A DNA stretch of 64,000 nucleotides from Corynebacterium sp. HMSC04H06 (GCF_001815935.1 NZ_KV823414.1:18388-82387); one strand, 5' to 3'. Numbered from the stretch's first letter, positions 26,895-35,887 are shown. Notes: generated from the sequence alone by a model not told the origin. Numbers and translations are program-made.

Positions 26895-26935
26895 AAAGCC
26901 CCGGCACGGAGCGCAGGTGCGCGGGTGCCGGGGCT
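26895..26935 (-). terminator. Terminator of the cyclophilin gene
   Basis: Perfect 11-bp stem AGCCCCGGCAC (26897-26907) / GTGCCGGGGCT (26925-26935) with a 17-nt loop; on the minus strand it is followed by TTTGCC. It lies 45 bp beyond the stop at 26980. Confidence 0.75.
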
Positions 26936-26979
26936 GGGCGTTGAGAACTTCGCCGTGGCTGGCGGGTTCTGGTTATGAG

Positions 26980-27843
26980 TTAGGACTCGACGGAGACCTT
27001 GTCGATCTTGACCTCTTCGGCGGGCTTGCCGTCGGGCTGGCCGCCTTCGACGCCCTTCTCAGCGATCTTCTCGAGGGTTTCCTGGCCCTTTTCGGTCAGT
27101 TGACCGAAGTAGGTGTAGTCCGGTGCCAGCTGCGAGTCGGCGTAGTTGACGAAGAACTGGGAGCCGTTGGTGTCCTTGCCGGAGTTGGCCATGGCGATGG
27201 AGCCCTTCGGGTAGGTCACGGGCTGGCCGGCCTCAGCGTCCTTCTCGGTCGGGTACTCGTTGGCGAAGCTGAAGCCTGGGCCGCCAGAGCCGGTGCCGGT
27301 CGGGTCGCCGCACTGCAGGACGTTCAGGCCGCCGGAGGTCATGCGGTGGCAGACGCTGCCGTCGTAGTAGCCCTCATCGGCGAGGTGGGTGATGGCGTTG
27401 ACGGTACAGGGAGCCACGGAGCGATCGAGCTCCATTTCCATGTCGCCCTGGTTGGTAGCGAAGTTAACCTTCACGGTGCCCTTGGTGGAGATGCCGTCGC
27501 CGTTCGGGACGGTGGCGCCGTTGGAGTCCTGGCCCTCCGTGGCCGGGTACTCACAGGTAACGGTCTCCGGGAGTGCCTCGGCGCGCTTGCCAGTCAGGGC
27601 AACGGCCTCCGGCTGCTCTTCGGACTCGGTGGTCTCAGTAGTGTTCTGGTCCTCCGCGGTAATTTCCTCGTCGGAGCTATCGCGCGAAGCCATGAACCAG
27701 ACGCCGCCCACGAGGGCGACGATGGCGAGCAGGGCGATCAAAGCCACGCCCACGGGGCGGGTTTTGGTCTTGCGCTCGCGGGACTTGAGTTCACGGTTGA
27801 GGTTGGCCAAGGCTTCCTCGCTGCGCTTCTTGTTATCAGGCAC
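26980..27843 (-). CDS. Membrane-anchored peptidyl-prolyl cis-trans isomerase (cyclophilin)
   Basis: A 287-aa extracytoplasmic cyclophilin of the Rv2582 (PpiB) type. A basic cytoplasmic N-terminus (about 1-30) precedes one transmembrane helix (about 31-52), an acidic Thr/Glu linker and the cyclophilin domain (about 118-287) with CHRMTSGG and SIAMANSGKDTNGSQFFV. Two Cys (about residues 95 and 146) may form a disulfide outside the cell. GTG 27843 was chosen for the GAGGA upstream on the minus strand; TAGGAT at 27932-27937 (minus) is a possible -10. Divergent from tpx. Confidence 0.9.
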   Translation of the reverse strand: MPDNKKRSEEALANLNRELKSRERKTKTRPVGVALIALLAIVALVGGVWFMASRDSSDEEITAEDQNTTETTESEEQPEAVALTGKRAEALPETVTCEYPATEGQDSNGATVPNGDGISTKGTVKVNFATNQGDMEMELDRSVAPCTVNAITHLADEGYYDGSVCHRMTSGGLNVLQCGDPTGTGSGGPGFSFANEYPTEKDAEAGQPVTYPKGSIAMANSGKDTNGSQFFVNYADSQLAPDYTYFGQLTEKGQETLEKIAEKGVEGGQPDGKPAEEVKIDKVSVES

Positions 27844-28020
27844 TGTAGTTTTCCTCGTTACACAGTAGGCAGAATGAACACGTCTTCCGGTCCGGGACGC
27901 TTTGGGCGCGGCCCGAACCAACTGGCACACAATCCTATCGCGTCGCCTGGCTTAAGTGGGTGATTAGGCCGGGGACTGTGTGGCTTAAGCAGGGCCGTGG
28001 CAGGCATAGGGGAGTGTGGG

Positions 28021-28026
28021 TATCCT
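28021..28026 (+). promoter_or_regulatory. -10 element of a leaderless tpx promoter
   Basis: TATCCT ends seven bases before ATG 28034; there is no purine-rich ribosome-binding site between them, so the tpx mRNA likely starts at the AUG. Confidence 0.5.
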
Positions 28027-28033
28027 CGGGGCC

Positions 28034-28531
28034 ATGGCAAACGTTAACTTTGATGGAAATGCAACGACGACCATCGGTGAGCTGCCCGCAGTAGGCGAGC
28101 AGATTCCGGACTTCACCCTGGTCGGTACCGATCTGAAGGAAATTACCGCGCAGGACTTTGCCGGCAAGCGCCTGGTTATCTCCATCTTCCCGTCGCTGGA
28201 TACCGACGTCTGCGCGGCCCAGCTGCGTAACTTCAACGAAAAGGCCGCCGGCCTAGACAACACCGTGGTGCTGTCCGTCTCCCGCGACCTGCCCTTCGCA
28301 CAGGCACGTTTTTGCTCCACCGAGGGCATCGACAACGTCGTCAGCGGCTCCGACTTCCGCACCGACTTCGGCGAGAAGTTCGGCGTCACCCTGGAAGGCT
28401 CCCCGCTCAAGGGCTTGCTGTCGCGCTCCGTGGTCGTCACCGACGCCGACCACAAGGTCGTCTACACCGAGCTGGTGGACGAAATCACCAACGAGCCCGA
28501 CTACGACACTGCCCTGGCTGCCCTGAAGTAG
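28034..28531 (+). CDS. tpx: Thiol peroxidase (atypical 2-Cys peroxiredoxin)
   Basis: A 165-aa Tpx reducing lipid and hydrogen peroxides with thioredoxin. The peroxidatic Cys is Cys60 ([11 protein letters not shown]) and the resolving Cys is Cys94 (ARFCSTEG); their separation is usual for Tpx. The N-terminus [19 protein letters not shown] is characteristic. ATG 28034 was chosen over a frame six codons longer because the longer one has no start context. Monocistronic, with terminator. Confidence 0.95.
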   Translation: MANVNFDGNATTTIGELPAVGEQIPDFTLVGTDLKEITAQDFAGKRLVISIFPSLDTDVCAAQLRNFNEKAAGLDNTVVLSVSRDLPFAQARFCSTEGIDNVVSGSDFRTDFGEKFGVTLEGSPLKGLLSRSVVVTDADHKVVYTELVDEITNEPDYDTALAALK

Positions 28532-28549
28532 TCCGCGCTCGCGCGTTCT

Positions 28550-28587
28550 GCCGCCGCCCCGCTTTGTGTGTGGGACGGCGGCTTTTC
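28550..28587 (+). terminator. Rho-independent terminator after tpx
   Basis: GCCGCCGCCCC (28550-28560) pairs with GGGACGGCGGC (28572-28582), one mismatch, followed by TTTTCTT. Confidence 0.88.
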
Positions 28588-28679
28588 TTATTGCGGTCCG
28601 CGAGGTTGTTTGTGGTTGACTCGCGGCGGTTGGCACGGGAGGACAGCGCGCGGGCGTGGTCGTTGCGGGGCCGAGTCAC

Positions 28680-28685
28680 TATTCT
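28680..28685 (+). promoter_or_regulatory. -10 element before the glyoxalase II-like gene
   Basis: TATTCT ends seven bases before ATG 28693. GGGAG sits between, too close to the ATG for a normal ribosome-binding site, so a leaderless or very short leader is likely. Confidence 0.45.
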
Positions 28686-28692
28686 GGGAGTT

Positions 28693-29340
28693 ATGCAGTA
28701 TTACGGTTTCACCGCGGGTCCCTACAAGACGAATTGCTACTTGGTCACGCACGAGGGCAAGGCTTTCGTCATCGACCCCGGTATGCACGCCCTAGAACGC
28801 GTGGAAGGATTGCTCAACGAACACCAGGTCACCCTGGAGGCGGTGGTGTTAACCCACGGGCACATCGACCACACGCGCAACGCCGGGGATCTGGCCCAAA
28901 AGCACAACTGCCCGGTCTATATCCACGCGGAAGACGAGTTCATGCTGGAAGACGGCTCGGGTGTTTCCGAAGAATCCAAGGTGCTCTTTGACGCCGCCCA
29001 CATGGTCCCGATTGCCGAAGTGTGCCACCTTCGCGACGGGGAAGACCTCGAGCTGATCGGCCTGAAGTTTGCCATCCACCACGCGCCGGGGCATTCGCCG
29101 GGTAGCGTCCTGCTGGTCAACGAGGACGTGGCGTTTACCGGCGACGTGCTCTTCCGTGGCTCCATCGGGCGCACGGACCTGCCGCATTCGGATCCGGCGG
29201 CCATGGACGCCTCCCTGCGCGGGCCGGTGTGGAGCCTGGCCGATAACCTGGCGGTCCTGCCGGGTCACGGGATGACCTCCACCATGCGGCAGGAGCGGGG
29301 GGCCAATCCCTTTTTGCTCAAGGTCGGACGGGTAATGTAG
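28693..29340 (+). CDS. MBL-fold hydrolase, glyoxalase II-like
   Basis: A 215-aa metallo-beta-lactamase-fold hydrolase. Metal motif THGHIDH (His55, His57, Asp59, His60), the second His in HAPGHSPGS (about 135), Asp in FTGDVLF (about 153) and the last His in LPGHG (about 195). It matches the glyoxalase II-like gene (Rv2581c) that precedes hisS in actinobacteria. True substrate is uncertain: corynebacteria use mycothiol, not glutathione. It ends 6 bp before hisS. Confidence 0.9.
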   Translation: MQYYGFTAGPYKTNCYLVTHEGKAFVIDPGMHALERVEGLLNEHQVTLEAVVLTHGHIDHTRNAGDLAQKHNCPVYIHAEDEFMLEDGSGVSEESKVLFDAAHMVPIAEVCHLRDGEDLELIGLKFAIHHAPGHSPGSVLLVNEDVAFTGDVLFRGSIGRTDLPHSDPAAMDASLRGPVWSLADNLAVLPGHGMTSTMRQERGANPFLLKVGRVM

Positions 29341-29346
29341 ATAAGC

Positions 29347-30627
29347 GTGAGTGACAAGAAGAAGCAGTTTAAGCCCCTGTCCGCCCCGAAGGGGGTGCCG
29401 GACTACCTGCCGCCGGAGTCCGCCACCTTCTACAAGGTCCGCCAGACCATGGTCGAGCAGGCCCATCTGGCCGGTTTCCAGCACATTGAGCTGCCCGTCT
29501 TCGAAGACACCTCACTGTTCGCCCGCGGCGTGGGCGAGTCGACCGATGTGGTCTCCAAGGAGATGTACACGTTTGCCGATCGCGGCGATCGCTCTGTGAC
29601 CCTGCGCCCGGAGGGCACCGCCGGCGTGATGCGCTCGGTGATCCAGCACAACCTGGACCGCGGCCAGCTGCCGGTCAAGCTGAATTACTACGGCCCCTTC
29701 TTCCGCTACGAGCGCCCGCAGGCCGGACGCTACCGCCAGCTGCAGCAGGTCGGCGTTGAAGCCATCGGCGTGGACGACCCGGCCCTGGACGCCGAGGTCA
29801 TCGCCCTGGCAGACCGCTCCTACCGCGCGCTGGGGCTCAGCAGCTTTCGGCTGGAACTGACCAGCCTGGGCGATCACACCTGCCGCCCGCAGTACCGCGA
29901 CAAGCTGCAGGAATTCCTCTTCAAGCTGGATCTGGACGAAGAGACCCGCCACCGCGCGCAGATCAACCCGCTGCGTGTGTTGGACGACAAGCGCCCGGAG
30001 ATCCAGGAAGCCACCGCGGATGCGCCGCTCATGTTGGACTACCTGAGCAACGAGTGCCGCGAGCACTTCGAGACCGTTACGGGTTTGCTCGAGGACATGG
30101 AGGTCCCGTACACCATCAACCCGCGGATGGTGCGCGGCCTCGACTACTACACCAAGACCACCTTCGAGTTCGTGCACGACGGCCTGGGTGCCCAGTCCGG
30201 CATCGGTGGCGGCGGCCGCTACGACGGGCTGATGGCCCAGCTGGGCGGCCAGGACCTCTCCGGTATCGGCTACGGCCTGGGCGTGGACCGTGCGGTGCTG
30301 GCACTCGAGGCCGAAGGTATTACCCTCGAGGGCACTGAGCGCCGCGTCGACGTCTACGGTGTGGCGCTGGGGGCCGAGGCCAAGCAGAAGATGGCGCGGC
30401 TGATCAACGATCTGCGGGCCCGGGGCATTTCCGCCGACATGGCCTATGGTGACCGCGGCCTGAAGGGCGCTATGAAGGGCGCGGACCGCGCCGGCGCCCG
30501 CCTGGCCTTGGTGCTGGGTGAGAACGAGCTTGCCGCAGGCACGGTGGCGGTCAAGGACCTGGCTGCCCACGAGCAGCAGGAGGTCTCGCTGGACCAGGTC
30601 GTCGAGACCATCGCTAGTCGGGTTTAA
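29347..30627 (+). CDS. hisS: Histidyl-tRNA synthetase
   Basis: A 426-aa class II synthetase. Motif 1 region begins [11 protein letters not shown] (about 14-24), motif 2 is [14 protein letters not shown] (about 118-131), the His-binding LVRGLDYY-type loop appears as [11 protein letters not shown] (about 260-270), and motif 3 has [10 protein letters not shown] (about 306-315). The anticodon-binding domain is C-terminal. GTG 29347 lies 6 bp after the preceding stop and has no obvious ribosome-binding site, so coupling to the upstream gene is likely. The 3' end overlaps the TetR pseudogene on the other strand by 14 bp. Confidence 0.97.
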   Translation: MSDKKKQFKPLSAPKGVPDYLPPESATFYKVRQTMVEQAHLAGFQHIELPVFEDTSLFARGVGESTDVVSKEMYTFADRGDRSVTLRPEGTAGVMRSVIQHNLDRGQLPVKLNYYGPFFRYERPQAGRYRQLQQVGVEAIGVDDPALDAEVIALADRSYRALGLSSFRLELTSLGDHTCRPQYRDKLQEFLFKLDLDEETRHRAQINPLRVLDDKRPEIQEATADAPLMLDYLSNECREHFETVTGLLEDMEVPYTINPRMVRGLDYYTKTTFEFVHDGLGAQSGIGGGGRYDGLMAQLGGQDLSGIGYGLGVDRAVLALEAEGITLEGTERRVDVYGVALGAEAKQKMARLINDLRARGISADMAYGDRGLKGAMKGADRAGARLALVLGENELAAGTVAVKDLAAHEQQEVSLDQVVETIASRV

Positions 30628-31090
30628 TCCCGACCCGGATGCCGGCGAGGTAGATGCGGATCATCGCGTTGTCGAGCTCGTTTTCTACCTCGCCCAAACT
30701 CACCTCGCGGGGGCGCTGAAGCGCCAATAGTCCGACGGTGAATTCTAGGTGCGTGACCCCGGGGCCAACTTGTCCCAGGGCGCGCGCCTTTTCTATGAAG
30801 CGGGCTCCGTTATCCATCAGCTCGTTTTGTAGGGCTTTTTGCTCGGGGGAAGGGATTCCAGGTTGGCCGGTAGGAAGCTGGGGATGAGGACGCCCAGGCC
30901 CAGGGGGAGGAGCTCGCGGGCGTAGGCGCACACGGTCTCCCCGGCGTTTTCGGGGTCAGTATCCAAGCGCTCGAGGAGCATGTTCTGGGTATCGATGAAG
31001 CGCTGGGCATAAGCGCTCACGCATTCGTCGATGAGCGCCTGCCGATCGGGGAAGTTGCGGTAGAGCGTGGCGATCCCGACGCCGCCGGGG
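30614..31090 (-). pseudogene. TetR family regulator, N-terminally truncated and frameshifted
   Basis: Reading leftward from about 31090, the frame gives GGVGIATLYRNFPDRQAL, the second half of a TetR helix-turn-helix, then ligand-domain helices. At the G run 30845-30849 (CCCCC on this strand) the frame shifts: the first frame stops at 30817, while continued TetR-like sequence (EQKALQNELMDNGARF) runs in another frame to the stop at 30614. The first helix and start codon are missing; the sequence upstream of GGVG is unrelated. The gene cannot make a working repressor. It probably once controlled the adjacent YhgE-like exporter, now also a remnant. Confidence 0.8.
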
Positions 31091-31298
31091 CAGAGCTTCC
31101 CCGCATGCTGTTTTCCGACATCGCCTATGCAGGAACCCCGGAAATTGATGGCCTGGAGCGCCTCGTGCCAGTGCGGGCCGTGGTGCGCGAGCAGCTGGCC
31201 TGGACCAGCCCGTGGTACCGTCTCACGCCGCGCAAGATTTTGTCCGACGAGCGCGTCCAGGACGCCTTTAACGCGCTGGAAATCGAGCTCGACGAGGA
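31081..31298 (+). pseudogene. Unidentified gene fragment in the decayed TetR/YhgE locus
   Basis: An open plus-strand stretch, with an ATG at 31105, encodes about 70 residues such as SDIAYAGTPEIDGLERLV and WTSPWYRLTPRKILSDERV. The composition looks like a genuine soluble protein but I do not recognise the family. It abuts the broken TetR at 31085-31090 and runs out of frame into the YhgE remnant near 31300, so it appears to be an internal piece of a third gene trapped by deletion or recombination. Confidence 0.5.
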
Positions 31299-31538
31299 GG
31301 CCTGCCGGAGACCCAGCCGGCCTTTCTCCAGTGGTTCCACAATTACGACCCAATGACGTACTCGACGAACCTCCTGCGGCAGATGATCTTCCACTACGAC
31401 GCTGCCGATCCGCGCCTGCAGCAGGCCATCGGGGTCCTAGCAGCAATCTGGGTCATCTTCATGGCCATCGCCGTGGTGGGCGCCTGGCGCGGGCGCCACA
31501 TCGCCATGAAGGACCTGCTCCCGGAGGTGGCCGTCTAG
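31299..31538 (+). pseudogene. C-terminal remnant of a YhgE/Pip-type membrane protein
   Basis: About 79 residues in a frame without a good start: LPETQPAFLQWFHNYDPMTY, then NLLRQMIFHYD, one transmembrane helix (GVLAAIWVIFMAIAVVGAW) and a short tail to the stop at 31538. This matches the last part of YhgE/Pip ABC-2-like exporters (conserved PMTY...LR segment and final helix). Full-length relatives have several hundred residues, so only the tail is left. Such genes are often next to a TetR repressor, consistent with the neighbour. Confidence 0.65.
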
Positions 31539-31543
31539 GCAAG

Positions 31544-31563
31544 CCGGGGTGGCAACGCCCCGG
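31544..31563. terminator. Short hairpin between the YhgE remnant and sdaA
   Basis: CCGGGG (31544-31549) / CCCCGG (31558-31563), 6-bp stem with 8-nt loop, 19 bp beyond the sdaA stop on the minus strand. No T run in either direction, so function is uncertain. Confidence 0.4.
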
Positions 31564-31581
31564 GGCTAGGACACTAGGCAG

Positions 31582-32991
31582 CTAGCACTCGACCTGGGTG
31601 ACGGAAAAGCCCATGGTCTTGGCCAGGCCGCCGAGGGAGGTCTCCTTGTACTTGGACAGCATGTCCCGGCCGGTTTCCGCCATGGTCTGCACGGCGTTGT
31701 CCAGGGAGACGTGGTGCGTGCCCTCGCCCAGCATGGCCATGCGGGCGGCGTTGATGGACTTGACCGCGCCGATGGCGTTGCGCTCGATGCAGGGGATCTG
31801 TACCAGGCCGCCGACCGGGTCGCAGGTCAGTCCGAGGTTGTGCTCTAAGGCGATCTCCGCGGCGTTTTCGATCTGGCGGGCGTTGCCGCCCAGCAGCTCG
31901 CACATACCGGCCGCGGCCATGGCGGAGGCGGAGCCGACCTCGCCCTGGCAGCCGACCTCGGCGCCGGAGATGGAGGCGTTTTCCTTGATGATGGTGCCGA
32001 TAGCTCCTGAGGTCAGCAGGTAGCGGCGGGCGTCCTCGCGGGTGAAGTTGGCCATGAAGTCGCGCGCGTAGTGCAGCACGGCGGGGATGATCCCGCAGGC
32101 GCCGTTGGTGGGCGCGGTGATGACGCGTCCGCCGGCGGCGTTTTGCTCGTTGACGGCCAAGGCGTAGAGGTTGGTCCACTCCATAGCGGAGAAGCCGCAG
32201 GACGGATCCTCCTGCTTTTCCAGCAAGGTCTGGTAGACCTGCGGGGCACGCCGGGGAACGCGCAGCCCACCCGGCAGGGTGCCCTTGGTGGAAATGCCCT
32301 CGGTCACGCACTCGCGCCTGGTGTCCCAGACGGTGTCCAGGTGACGCAGGACGTGGGCCGCGCCGCCGGAGCTGCGGTGGAGCAGGGCCTCGTTGGCCAG
32401 GACGATTTCCCACACCGGCAGGTCGTAGGTCTCGCACAGCTCGAGCAGCTCCGCGCCGGAGGTAAACGGGTAAGGGACCTGGTCCTCGACGGCGGCCGCG
32501 GCGACACCTGCGGGCACCTCGCAGGAGGCTTCCTTTTCCGCCTCCAGCTCCGCGCGGGAGAGGATGAAGCCGCCGCCCACGGAGAACCATTCCTGAGCCG
32601 TGGCGATCTCGTTGCCCGCGCCGTCCCAGGCGCTAAAGATGAGGCAGTTCGGGTGCTCCGGCACCGGCTCGTTGTTGAAGCTAATCTCAAACTCGAGGCT
32701 GCCCGCAGGCCCCGTGACTGTGCCCTCGGAGGGGATGGGGCTGGACGGGTCCGGCTCGGCGTCCAGCGGCACCGTCAGCGGGGTCCACCCGGCTAGGCCA
32801 AGGATGACCGCGCGGTCGGTCGCGTGCCCGCGGCCGGTGGCCGCCAGGGAGCCGCGCAGCTCCGTGTGGACGCGCGCGGGCAGCTGGGGCAGGGAGTCGA
32901 TGAACGCCTTGGCGGCGCGCATGGGGCCGACGGTGTGGGAGGACGACGGCCCGATCCCGATGGAAAAGATATCAACGACGCTAATTGTCAT
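31582..32991 (-). CDS. sdaA: L-serine dehydratase (iron-sulfur, single chain)
   Basis: A 469-aa enzyme deaminating L-serine to pyruvate with a [4Fe-4S] cluster. The beta region starts [20 protein letters not shown] (SSSHT motif near residue 17-21), and the alpha region carries candidate cluster Cys in SCGFSAMEW (about 262), TNGACGII (about 298) and GCQGEV (about 343). Length fits the fused actinobacterial type. ATG 32991 is used; a start 30 bp upstream lacks family similarity. An AAGGTGG motif precedes it and TACAAT at 33037-33032 (minus) is a possible -10. Confidence 0.95.
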   Translation of the reverse strand: MTISVVDIFSIGIGPSSSHTVGPMRAAKAFIDSLPQLPARVHTELRGSLAATGRGHATDRAVILGLAGWTPLTVPLDAEPDPSSPIPSEGTVTGPAGSLEFEISFNNEPVPEHPNCLIFSAWDGAGNEIATAQEWFSVGGGFILSRAELEAEKEASCEVPAGVAAAAVEDQVPYPFTSGAELLELCETYDLPVWEIVLANEALLHRSSGGAAHVLRHLDTVWDTRRECVTEGISTKGTLPGGLRVPRRAPQVYQTLLEKQEDPSCGFSAMEWTNLYALAVNEQNAAGGRVITAPTNGACGIIPAVLHYARDFMANFTREDARRYLLTSGAIGTIIKENASISGAEVGCQGEVGSASAMAAAGMCELLGGNARQIENAAEIALEHNLGLTCDPVGGLVQIPCIERNAIGAVKSINAARMAMLGEGTHHVSLDNAVQTMAETGRDMLSKYKETSLGGLAKTMGFSVTQVEC

Positions 32992-33096
32992 ATTGAGTTC
33001 AAGCCACCTTTCTCTGAGCAAACAGACGTGGATTGTAACTTAGGGTAACTTTTGCCACCCAAGTCTACGTGACGAACCCCACATTTGGCGTCTGAC

Positions 33097-33918
33097 TTAC
33101 TTCTCTGGGTCCTCCGTGTCCAGCTCGCTAGTCGCGGCGTTCGGGCTGACGTCGACAAACCCGGTAGCGTCGCGCACGCCCGCGCCCGGTTCGGGGGTAG
33201 TCCCGGCGCCGGGAACGGTCTCGGTGTCGGAGTTGCCGTCACCGCCGAGGAGCTCGCTCATGGGCGTGAAGTCGTCCTCGTAGTCGATGCCATTGCGGCG
33301 GTTCGGTGCCGAACGCGTCACCGCGGGGGAGGCGGACAGGCCACTCACCCGGTCGGTCGGCGTGACGATGAGATCGGCGAGCTGCTCGGCGGCCTGGCTT
33401 ATGCGGTTGGGGCTCAGTCCCCCGTGGCCGGCCTCGTCGCCGGCCGGGGCCGCGCCGTAGTCCTCCGTGGCGCGGTAGATGCCCGTGGGGACCACTACGG
33501 CGTGCAGGTAGTTCATCAGGGGCCGCAGGGCGTAGTCAAGGATGAGCGCGTGGCGCGAGGAGCCGCCGGTGGCGGCAATCAGCGTGGGCATGCCGGTGAT
33601 TGCCTGCGGGTCCAGGGTGTCGAAGAACATCTTGAACAGCCCGGAGTAGCTGCCTTGGAAGACCGGAGTGACCGCGATGAGCGCGCTGGCGGAGCTGAGC
33701 AACCGGCGGGCATCGTCCAGCGCCGGGGTCGCCGCGCCCCAGTTGGTCATGGCGTTGGTCAGGTCCTGGGCCAAGTTGCGGACTTCAATGAACTCGAGGT
33801 TGAGGCCCTCCCCGCGGGCGGTGACGCGGGATTCGGTGGCCGCGGCGAGCTCCTCGCCCAGCTGGCGGGTAGTAGAGGGAGTGGACAGGCCGGCGGTCAC
33901 GACCACGAGGGTGTGCAC
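33097..33918 (-). CDS. NAD(P)H-dependent FMN reductase of an LLM two-component pair (CE1759-like)
   Basis: A 273-aa flavodoxin-fold reductase. The core (about 1-190) has the N-terminal strand HTLVVVTAGLSTPSTTR, TPVFQGSYSGLFKMFFD (about 83-99) and AATGGSSRHAL (about 113-123), matching the FMN reductases partnered with the neighbouring LLM monooxygenase in corynebacteria. The last roughly 80 residues are Asp/Glu/Pro/Gly/Ser-rich and look disordered, unusual for this fold. ATG 33918 has AAGGAGG upstream. It follows the monooxygenase gene by 48 bp and would supply it with reduced FMN. Confidence 0.87.
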   Translation of the reverse strand: MHTLVVVTAGLSTPSTTRQLGEELAAATESRVTARGEGLNLEFIEVRNLAQDLTNAMTNWGAATPALDDARRLLSSASALIAVTPVFQGSYSGLFKMFFDTLDPQAITGMPTLIAATGGSSRHALILDYALRPLMNYLHAVVVPTGIYRATEDYGAAPAGDEAGHGGLSPNRISQAAEQLADLIVTPTDRVSGLSASPAVTRSAPNRRNGIDYEDDFTPMSELLGGDGNSDTETVPGAGTTPEPGAGVRDATGFVDVSPNAATSELDTEDPEK

Positions 33919-33966
33919 GGTAAAAACCTCCTTGGGTGGGTATACGGGCCGGGGACAGGGCAGGGG

Positions 33967-35079
33967 CTAGCTTTCCTCGCCGGGGTTGACGCGAAAGTGC
34001 GGCGAATCCGGGGTGTTGCGCAGGCTGGCGTGGGTCGGCGGATCAGAGGGGACGTGATCCGGGCGGCGCTTTTCGAAGCGGCGGCGCAGCTCCGGCACGA
34101 CCTGGGTGCCCAGGCGCTCAATCTGGTCCAGGACCACTTCCTGGGGCAGGCCGGCGTGGTCGATGAGGAAGAGCTGGCGCTGGTAGTCGCCCACCCAGTC
34201 GGCGAACTGCATGGTGCGCTCGATGACCTGCTCGGCGGTGCCGACGGTCAGCGGGGTCATCTCCGTGAAATCCTCCAGCGACGGGCCGTGGCCGTAGACC
34301 GGGGCGTTGTCGAAGTAGGGGCGGAAGAAGTCCTTGGCCTCCTGCTCCGTGTCTGCGATGAAGACCTGGCCGCCCAGGCCCACGATGGCCTGGTCTTCCT
34401 GCCCGTGGCCATACTTGGCGTAGCGGCGGCGGTACATGTTCACCATCTTGGCGGTGTGTTCCTTGTTCCAGAAGATGTTGTTGTGGAAGAAGCCGTCGCC
34501 GTAGTAGGCGGCCTGCTCCGCAATCTGTGGCGAGCGAATAGAGCCATGCCACACGAACGGCGGGACCCCATCCAGCGGGGCCGGCGTGGAGGTAAAGGCC
34601 TGCAGCGGGGTACGGAACTTGCCTTGCCAGTTGACGGAAGGCTCGCGCCACAGGCGGCGCAGCAGGTGGTAGTTCTCCACGGCCAGCGGGATGCCTTGGC
34701 GGATGTCCTTGCCGAACCACGGGTAGACCGGGCCGGTGTTGCCGCGGCCCATCATTAGATCTACGCGCCCGCCGGACAGGTGTTGCAGGAAGGCGTAGTC
34801 CTCGGCAATCTTGACCGGGTCGTTGGTGGTGATAAGCGTGGTCGAGGTCGACAGCTGTAGGCGCTCGGTCTGCGCGGCGATATAGGCCAGGTGCGTCGTG
34901 GGTGAGGACGGGACGAACGGTGGGTTGTGGTGCTCGCCGGTGGCGAAGACGTCGAGGCCGACCTCCTCTGCCTTGAGTGCGATCTCCGTCATGTTGCGGA
35001 TGCGCTCCGCCTCCGTGGGGGTGGTGCCGTTGGTCGGGTCAGTGGTCACGTCGCCAATGGTGAAGATGCCGAATTGCAT
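33967..35079 (-). CDS. LLM-class flavin-dependent monooxygenase (CE1758-like)
   Basis: A 370-aa bacterial-luciferase-like TIM-barrel monooxygenase. It opens MQFGIFTIGDVT, contains VFATGEHHNPPFVPSSP (about 53-69) and RVDLMMGRGNTGPVYPW (about 113-129), typical of LLM enzymes that take FMNH2 from a separate reductase, here the next gene. Substrate unknown. ATG 35079 has AAAGGA upstream on the minus strand. An upstream AT-rich element (35100-35122) includes TTGACA and a TGAC-AC-GTCA near-palindrome. Confidence 0.88.
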   Translation of the reverse strand: MQFGIFTIGDVTTDPTNGTTPTEAERIRNMTEIALKAEEVGLDVFATGEHHNPPFVPSSPTTHLAYIAAQTERLQLSTSTTLITTNDPVKIAEDYAFLQHLSGGRVDLMMGRGNTGPVYPWFGKDIRQGIPLAVENYHLLRRLWREPSVNWQGKFRTPLQAFTSTPAPLDGVPPFVWHGSIRSPQIAEQAAYYGDGFFHNNIFWNKEHTAKMVNMYRRRYAKYGHGQEDQAIVGLGGQVFIADTEQEAKDFFRPYFDNAPVYGHGPSLEDFTEMTPLTVGTAEQVIERTMQFADWVGDYQRQLFLIDHAGLPQEVVLDQIERLGTQVVPELRRRFEKRRPDHVPSDPPTHASLRNTPDSPHFRVNPGEES

Positions 35080-35138
35080 GGTGGGGATCCTTTCTCGATC
35101 AACTATATATGACGTGTCAACAAAAGCTCGAGGGGAAT

Positions 35139-35875
35139 TTATTCCCAAGCCACGGCCTCTAGCAAAACCCCCACGTCGGCCTGGGTAATCACGCGGATCG
35201 GGCGCTGGGATTTCTCGCCGGTCTCGGTGATAATCAGCGCGAAGGGCAGGGAGCCATCACGCGCCGGGAGGTCAAGGCGTCGATAGCCGCCTGTGCGCCT
35301 ACCGTCTTGGGCAGGAATACCGCTCGGTCGGTGTTTTCCGCCCGCTCCAGCACGTCGGCCACCGTGCGGGCATCGATGGTCTGGTTGTCGCCCAAGTCAG
35401 CCGCGACCCAGTGCGCGATGGTGTTGGTAGTCAGCAGCTGTAGGAAGGTGCCGGAGTCGTAGACGGGCAACTGCGAAAACCCGTGGGTGCGGATAAGTTC
35501 CAACGCGGAGAGCACCGAGTCCGCGGGCGTTACCGTCTCCACTTTCTGGTCGCCTAGCCGCGCCACCGCGCCGGGTGGGTCCATCAGCAAGTCCCGCAGC
35601 CGCTCAATATGCTCGATGACCCGGGGGTTCGCCTCCGCAATAGGCGCGCCGTCGTGGTAGCGGCCGTGGGAGATGGCGTTGCGCAGGCTCGTGTAGTCGT
35701 GTAGGGCCTCGGCCTGCTGGGAGTTGAGCAAGTGCTCGTGCCGGGCGGAGTCGATAAGCCGCCGGAAAGAGTCCAGGTCGCGCGCCTGCAGACGGGCTCG
35801 AAGGTGTTGCTCGATGTCGTTGAAAGCGGCAATAAAGCGGTGGGCGCCGTGGCCGGACTGCTTGTCAGAAGTCAT
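35139..35875 (-). pseudogene. CBS-domain protein with a frameshift near the 3' end
   Basis: From ATG 35875 the frame encodes 213 residues: a helical N-terminal half (about 1-95, with DYTSLRNAISHGRYHDG) and a CBS-like half (VTPADSVLSALELIRTHGFSQLPVYD). It then hits a stop at 35234. In another frame the sequence continues as GSLPFALIITETGEKSQRP and VITQADVGVLLEAV to a stop at 35139, the expected last strand and helix of the second CBS motif. The shift lies at about 35256-35264. A sequencing error, a recent mutation or recoding are all possible. The promoter TACACT ends 6 bp before the ATG, giving a leaderless mRNA. Confidence 0.75.
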
Positions 35876-35881
35876 GGCCCC

Positions 35882-35887
35882 AGTGTA
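35882..35887 (-). promoter_or_regulatory. -10 element of a leaderless promoter for the CBS gene
   Basis: TACACT on the minus strand (plus AGTGTA 35882-35887) lies six bases before ATG 35875. Three GTAGTT repeats starting at 35928, 35939 and 35951 lie upstream, behind the -35 position. Confidence 0.5.
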
